From assembly GCF_029168335.1 (NCBI RefSeq), contig NZ_JARGYC010000017.1, positions 1-64,000 on the forward strand: 64,000 bases of DNA, given 5' to 3'. The notes below the pieces were generated by a model, which searched no databases, was not told the origin of the DNA, and saw nothing but the letters and a program-made list of their open reading frames with translations. Of this stretch, positions 57,783 to 64,000 are shown one piece after another. Made by a program: the position numbers and the translations under genes. This stretch comes from Psychromarinibacter sediminicola (GTDB taxonomy: Bacteria > Pseudomonadota > Alphaproteobacteria > Rhodobacterales > Rhodobacteraceae). Positions within the stretch are counted from its first letter, which is position 1. Each line of letters opens with the position of its first letter.

Positions 57783-59669
57783 ATGCCGATGACCGCCCCT
57801 TTCCACCGCGCCCTTCCGCTGGCCCTGGCGTCGCTGGTGGCGCTCGCCCCCGCCGCCGCGGCCCAGGAGGACAAGGTGGAGGACAAGGTGACCGAGGCGC
57901 ATGGCGTGTCCAATTTCGGCGCGCTGAAATACGGCCCCGACTTCGAGCATCTCGACTACGTCAACCCCGACGCTCCCAAGGGCGGCGAGATCAGCCAGTC
58001 GGCCTCGGGCGGGTTCGACAGCTTCAACAACTTCACCCGCAAGGGCGTGTCGGCGGCGCTGACCGAGCTGATGTACGAGGACGTTCTGGTCGGCGTGGCC
58101 GACGACCCCTACGGCCTCTACTGCTACCTCTGCGAGACGCTGGAATATCCCGAAAGCCGCGACTGGGTGATCTTCAACCTGCGCGACGACGTGCATTTCT
58201 GGGACGGCACCCCGATGACGGCGGAGGACATCAAGTTCACCTTCGAGCTGTTCATGGAGCAGGGGATCACCGAGTTCGTCAACGTGGTCGAGGGCTTCAT
58301 CGAGGATGTCGAGGTGCTGGGCCCGCACCGCATCAAGTACACCTTCACCGAGGACGCGCCGCGGCGCGACGTGATCGGCATCGCCGGCATCATCGGGCCG
58401 TTCTCCAAGGACTGGTTCGAGGAAACCGGCGCGCGGATCGACGAATCCACGCTGGAGCCGTTCATGGCCACCGGCCCCTACCGCGTCGGCAGCTTCGACG
58501 TGGGCCGGCAGATCATTTACGAGCGCGACCCCGACTTCTGGGGCGCCGACCACCCGCTGAACGTGGGCCAGAACAATTTCGACCGCATCCGCGTGGAATA
58601 CTACGCCGACTCCGCCGCCGCGTTCGAGGCGTTCAAGGCCGGCGACTACACGTTCCGGGTCGAGAATTCGTCGAAGCAATGGGCGACCGGCTACGACTTC
58701 CCCGCGCTGGAAAACGACTGGGTCGTCAAGGCGGAACTGCCCGACGGCACCATCGGCTCGGGCCAGGCCTGGGTCTTCAACCTGCGCCGCGAGCCCTGGC
58801 AGGATCCGCGGGTGCGCGAGGCCGTGCGGCTGATGTTCAACTTCGAATGGGCCAACGAGACCCTGTTCTACGGGCTTTATGAGCGCGTGAACTCGTTCTG
58901 GGAGAACTCGGAGCTGGAGGCGACCGGCACGCCCTCGGAGGCGGAGCAGGAGCTTCTGCGCCCGCTGGTCGAGGAGGGGCTGCTGGACGAGGCAATCCTG
59001 TCCGAACCGGCGGTGATGGCGCCGTCGAACGAGGCGGAAGAGAACCTGCCGTCGCGCCGGGTCCGGCGCGACGCGGTGCGCCTGCTCGAAGAGGCCGGCT
59101 GGAGCACCGGGGCCGAAGGCGTCCGGATGAAGGACGGCGAGCCGCTGTCGCTGGTCATCCTGAGCTACAGCCCGGCCTTCGACCGGATCATCAACCCCTA
59201 TGTGGAAAGCCTGCGCTCGATCGGCATCGACGCGCGGCTGGAACGGGTGGACATCGCGCAATACACCGAACGGCGCCGGCTGGGCGACTACGACCTCGTC
59301 AACCACACCTTCAGCATGGGCTTCGAGCCCGGCGTCGGGCTGCGGCAATGGTACGATTCCAGCACCGCCGAGGACAGCTCGCGCAACCTGATGGGGCTGG
59401 AGAACGCCGCCGTCGACCGGCTGATCACCCGGGTGATCGAGGCCAGCGACCTCGACGGGCTGCACACCGCCGTCCACGCGCTCGACCGGGTGCTGCGCGC
59501 CATCGGGTTCTGGGTGCCGCAGTGGTTCAAGGACGTCCATACGGTCGCCTATTACGACATGTACCGCTACAGCGAACCGCTGCCGCCGCTGGCGCTGGGG
59601 CACCTGAGCTTCTGGTGGTACGACGAAGAGGCCGCCGAAGAGCTCCGCGCCGCCGGCGCCATCAACTGA
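57783..59669 (+). CDS. yejA: YejA-type periplasmic oligopeptide-binding protein
   Basis: The 628-residue product has a signal peptide ([20 protein letters not shown], cleavage near AAAQ) and the class-5 solute-binding fold. YejA features include [20 protein letters not shown] near 40-59, [11 protein letters not shown], and [20 protein letters not shown] near 325-344. In E. coli the YejABEF importer takes up microcin C and other peptides. It starts the yejABEF operon. TGGAGGAG-like CGGAGGAGC precedes the ATG. Confidence 0.93.
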   Translation: MPMTAPFHRALPLALASLVALAPAAAAQEDKVEDKVTEAHGVSNFGALKYGPDFEHLDYVNPDAPKGGEISQSASGGFDSFNNFTRKGVSAALTELMYEDVLVGVADDPYGLYCYLCETLEYPESRDWVIFNLRDDVHFWDGTPMTAEDIKFTFELFMEQGITEFVNVVEGFIEDVEVLGPHRIKYTFTEDAPRRDVIGIAGIIGPFSKDWFEETGARIDESTLEPFMATGPYRVGSFDVGRQIIYERDPDFWGADHPLNVGQNNFDRIRVEYYADSAAAFEAFKAGDYTFRVENSSKQWATGYDFPALENDWVVKAELPDGTIGSGQAWVFNLRREPWQDPRVREAVRLMFNFEWANETLFYGLYERVNSFWENSELEATGTPSEAEQELLRPLVEEGLLDEAILSEPAVMAPSNEAEENLPSRRVRRDAVRLLEEAGWSTGAEGVRMKDGEPLSLVILSYSPAFDRIINPYVESLRSIGIDARLERVDIAQYTERRRLGDYDLVNHTFSMGFEPGVGLRQWYDSSTAEDSSRNLMGLENAAVDRLITRVIEASDLDGLHTAVHALDRVLRAIGFWVPQWFKDVHTVAYYDMYRYSEPLPPLALGHLSFWWYDEEAAEELRAAGAIN

Positions 59670-59688
59670 CGACGGGAGTCCCGCACCC

Positions 59689-60786
59689 TTGGGAGCCTAT
59701 ATCCTTCGCAGACTGCTGCTGGTGATCCCGACCCTGCTGGGGATCATGATCGTCAACTTCACGCTGACCCAGTTCGTCCCCGGCGGTCCGATCGAGCAGA
59801 TCATCGCCAACATGGAAGGCCAGGGCGACGTGTTCGAGTCGATCTCGGGCGGCGGCTCCGAGGCGGCGCAAAGCTCGGGCGGCGGGGGCGGCGGCGCGAG
59901 CGACCGCTACCTCGGCGCGCGCGGCCTGCCGCCGGAATTCATCGAGGAGCTGGAGCGCGAATTCGGCTTCGACAAGCCGCCGCTGCAGCGGTTCCTCGAC
60001 ATGATGTGGAGCTACCTGCAGTTCGACTTCGGCGAGAGCTACTTCCGCTCGATCTCGGTCGTGGACCTGATCCTCGAAAAGATGCCGGTGTCGATCTCGC
60101 TCGGCCTCTGGTCCACGCTGATCGCCTACCTGATCTCGATCCCGCTGGGCATCCGTAAGGCGGTCAAGGACGGCACGTCGTTCGATACCTGGACCTCGTC
60201 GGCCATCATCGTCGGCTACGCGATCCCGGGCTTTCTGTTCGCCATCCTGCTGCTGGTGCTGTTCGCCGGCGGGTCGTACTGGAAGATCTTCCCGCTGCGC
60301 GGCCTGACCTCGGACAACTGGGAACAGCTGTCGCTGATCGGCAAGATCGCCGACTACTTCTGGCACATCACCCTGCCGGTCGTCGCCTCGCTGATCTCGT
60401 CCTTCGCGACGCTGACGCTTTTGACCAAGAACAGCTTCCTCGACGAGATCAAGAAGCAATACGTCATCACCGCCCGCGCCAAGGGCCTGGACGAGCGCCG
60501 CGTGCTCTACGGCCACGTGTTCCGCAACGCGATGCTGATCGTCATCGCGGGCTTTCCGGGCGTGTTCATCGCCGTGTTCTTCTCGGGCTCGATCATCATC
60601 GAGACGATCTTCTCGCTCGACGGTCTCGGCCGGCTGGGCTTCGAGGCGGCCGTCGCCCGCGACTATCCGGTGATCTTCGGCACGCTCTTCGTGTTCGGGC
60701 TGATGTCGCTGGTGGTCGGGATCGTGTCCGACCTGATGTACGTCTTCGTCGATCCGCGCATCGACTTCGAGAAGAGGGAGGGCTGA
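59689..60786 (+). CDS. yejB: YejB-type ABC permease
   Basis: The 365-residue inner-membrane permease starts at TTG (59689), with GGGAG upstream; the N-terminal [20 protein letters not shown] is exactly the family start. It has about six membrane helices and a serine- and glycine-rich insertion at about 48-70 seen in YejB. The coupling region reads [20 protein letters not shown]. It follows yejA by 19 bp and precedes yejE by 3 bp. Confidence 0.93.
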   Translation: MGAYILRRLLLVIPTLLGIMIVNFTLTQFVPGGPIEQIIANMEGQGDVFESISGGGSEAAQSSGGGGGGASDRYLGARGLPPEFIEELEREFGFDKPPLQRFLDMMWSYLQFDFGESYFRSISVVDLILEKMPVSISLGLWSTLIAYLISIPLGIRKAVKDGTSFDTWTSSAIIVGYAIPGFLFAILLLVLFAGGSYWKIFPLRGLTSDNWEQLSLIGKIADYFWHITLPVVASLISSFATLTLLTKNSFLDEIKKQYVITARAKGLDERRVLYGHVFRNAMLIVIAGFPGVFIAVFFSGSIIIETIFSLDGLGRLGFEAAVARDYPVIFGTLFVFGLMSLVVGIVSDLMYVFVDPRIDFEKREG

Positions 60787-60789
60787 GCC

Positions 60790-62012
60790 ATGGCACTGCC
60801 GGACGACCAGTACCGCCCCAAGCCGGAACCGCACGAGCCGAAACCGGAACCGCGCCCCGAGCCCACCCCCGGCGACCCGGCCGCGCCGGTGCCGCCGGTG
60901 CGGCGGGCGATGTGGCTGTCGCCGCTGAACCAGCGCCGCTGGCGCAACTTCAAAAAGAACCGCCGCGCCTACTGGTCGATGGTGATCTTCTGCATCCTGT
61001 TCGGCCTGTCGCTGTTCGCCGAGTTCATCGCCAACGACAAGCCGATCCTCGTCAACTACCGCGGCGACTGGCACATGCCGATCTTCCGCTTCTACCCGGA
61101 AACCGCCTTCGGCGGCGATTTCGCGACCGAAGCGGTCTATGCCGACATCGAGGTGCAGTGCCTGATCGTCTCGGGCGGGATGGACAGCTGCTTCGACGAC
61201 CCCGAAGGCATCATCGCGGACGCGGAGGACGGCATCGTCGGCGGCGAGGAGATCGCCAAGGGCTGGCTGATGTGGCCGCCGATCCCCTATTCCTACAACA
61301 CGATCAACGACATCGACGGCACCGCCCCCTCGGCGCCCAACGCCGCGCACTGGCTGGGCACCGACGATACCGCGCGCGACGTGGTGGCGCGGGTGATCTA
61401 CGGCTTCCGCCTGTCGATCCTGTTCACCATCATCGTCACCTCCATCGCCAGCCTGATCGGCATCGTCGCCGGGGCCGTCCAGGGCTTCTTCGGCGGCTGG
61501 CTCGACCTGATCTTCCAGCGGCTGATCGAGATATGGGTCTCGACGCCGTCGCTCTACATCATCATCATCATGTTCGCGATCCTGGGCCGATCGTTCTGGC
61601 TCCTGGTGTTCCTGACCGCGCTCTTCGGCTGGCCGGCGCTGGTGGGCGTGGTGCGCGCCGAGTTCCTGCGCGCGCGCAACTTCGAATACGTCCGCGCCGC
61701 CCGGGCGCTGGGCGTGTCGAACTGGACGATCATGTTCCGCCACATGCTGCCCAACGCCATGGTCGCCACGCTGACCATGCTGCCCTTCATCATCACCGGC
61801 ACCATCGGCACGCTGGCCTCGCTCGACTTCCTGGGCTTCGGCCTGCCGTCCTCGGCGCCGTCGCTGGGCGAACTCACGCTTCAGGCGAAGCAGAACCTGC
61901 AGGCGCCGTGGCTCGCCTTCACCGCCTTTTTCACCTTCGCGATCATGCTGTCGCTGCTGGTCTTCATCTTCGAAGGCATCCGCGACGCATTCGACCCCAG
62001 GAAGACCTTCAC

Positions 62013-62016
<4 letters not shown>
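60790..62016 (+). CDS. yejE: YejC/YejE-type ABC permease
   Basis: The 408-residue second permease has a proline-rich cytoplasmic start (residues 1-40), then LSPLNQRRWRNFKKNRRAYW, the family block ahead of the first helix. A large periplasmic loop includes WPPIPYSYNTINDIDGTAPS and HWLGTDDTARDVVARVIYGF. The coupling loop reads ARNFEYVRAARALGVSNWTI. It overlaps yejF by 4 bp (ATGA). Confidence 0.93.
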
Positions 62017-63677
<1,661 letters not shown>

Positions 63678-63684
63678 GGACGGG

Positions 63685-63738
63685 GCCGCGCCTTCGAGAG
63701 CGCACCCACCCACCCACCCGCGCTCTCGAAGGCGCGGC
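63685..63738 (+). terminator. Large hairpin after the yej operon
   Basis: A perfect 19-bp stem: GCCGCGCCTTCGAGAGCGC (63685-63703) pairs with its exact complement at 63720-63738. The 16-base loop is four copies of ACCC. It lies 8 bp after the yejF stop. There is no U-run, so it may end transcription, protect the 3' end of the mRNA, or both. Confidence 0.7.
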
Positions 63739-63787
63739 GCGCATGTGGCAGGGGAAGGAATTCAGCTTCTGGCTCACCAAGGCAAAG

Positions 63788-63946
63788 CCTCGAAGCCACC
63801 ATCGCCTGAGCCTTGCCTGACAGACGCCGTCCCGCCGCTCAAGAGGAATAGCGGTTTCCACGCCTGCGGCGCGGACCCTCCGCGATTCCTCTTGCCCGTC
63901 GTGCCGTCGCCTGTCCGTCGGGTCTCAGGCGACGGCGGCTCCGAGG
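63788..63946. repeat. 159-bp imperfect palindrome
   Basis: Two 62-base arms, 63788-63849 and 63885-63946, are complementary at about 48 of 62 positions without any gap, around a 35-base centre. The inner ten (CAAGAGGAAT / ATTCCTCTTG) and the block TCGCCTGAG / CTCAGGCGA are perfect. AGGCAAAGCC also occurs at 63780 and 63944 in the same orientation. No gene is supported in this stretch. Confidence 0.7.
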
Positions 63947-63962
63947 CAAAGCCCGGATCGGA

Positions 63963-64000
63963 TCAGGACGCGGGGTCCAGCGTGGTGCATTCGATGTTGC
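63963..64000 (-). CDS. C-terminal end of a gene entering from the right (tentative)
   Basis: Reading leftwards from the window edge, one frame gives NIECTTLDPAS and then TGA at 63965-63963. The composition is protein-like, and a minus-strand gene here would be convergent with yejF. Eleven codons are too few to name a product. Confidence 0.3.
   Translation of the reverse strand, partial: NIECTTLDPAS

Overview
The window is GC-rich (roughly two-thirds G+C by eye) chromosomal DNA from an alphaproteobacterium, most likely Rhodobacterales (Rhodobacter/Roseobacter lineage). This rests on the gene families: a cycM-type membrane-anchored cytochrome c, a DUF1013/TrcR regulator, COQ9, DUF6455, DUF1523 and DUF6638 proteins, a free-standing Hint-domain protein, and the neighbourhood SRP RNA - dnaX - ybaB - recR. 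I see no transposase, CRISPR array, tRNA or rRNA. Most genes are housekeeping or transport genes in short operons with 4-bp ATGA overlaps.

Layout. 1-2019: edge of a probable transport/sugar locus with the start of an exported protein, a decayed GntR-family regulator and an aldose-1-epimerase-like gene. 2092-4613: mobA (3-hydroxybenzoate 4-monooxygenase) divergent from a MarR regulator across a palindromic operator. 4776-6900: a membrane helix-hairpin-helix protein and a luciferase-like monooxygenase. 6940-12729: phosphonate uptake phnC-phnD-phnE-phnE plus a phosphonate-type acetyltransferase, divergent from phnM; a Pho-box-like site precedes phnC and a long hairpin separates phnD from phnE. 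12843-20922: ABC-2 exporter, Hint protein, sulfotransferase, aldehyde dehydrogenase, P1 peptidase, SDR.

21102-29655 is the most interesting stretch. It is a co-directional cluster of mostly uncharacterised genes: a coiled-coil protein, a 380-residue unknown, an AAA+ ATPase with a long N-terminal extension, a small membrane protein, a DUF6638 protein, another small membrane protein and a DUF1523 protein. Two apparent insertions share its transcription direction. One is a Phd/PemK-type toxin-antitoxin pair whose toxin overlaps the next cluster gene. The other is a markedly AT-rich gene (26535-27308) with a possible HEPN-type R-x5-H motif, joined to DUF6638 by TAATG.

29761-46792: small genes (one behind a perfect FNR box), mscL, SH3 and PRC-barrel proteins, alanine dehydrogenase with a divergent Lrp regulator, rpsU, coq9, a quinone oxidoreductase, an RNase T2-like protein, trcR, a DUF2252 protein, recR, an oxidoreductase, ybaB and a TPR protein. 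46908-56953: dnaX, an ankyrin protein, rsgA, SRP RNA, cpdB, nudC and pheA. 57071-63677: cycM and yejABEF. The right edge carries the likely C-terminus of a further minus-strand gene.

Intergenic DNA is rich in structure: two arrays of perfect palindromes (42252-42331, 48742-48834), a repeat family with the core GTATTTnnnACGAGAAGAAG in at least six gaps, a composite repeat shared by 24041-24127 and 52345-52424, a 95-bp duplication that captured the start of the P1 peptidase gene, and a 159-bp imperfect palindrome near the right edge. All product names are from reading the sequence; no database search was possible.
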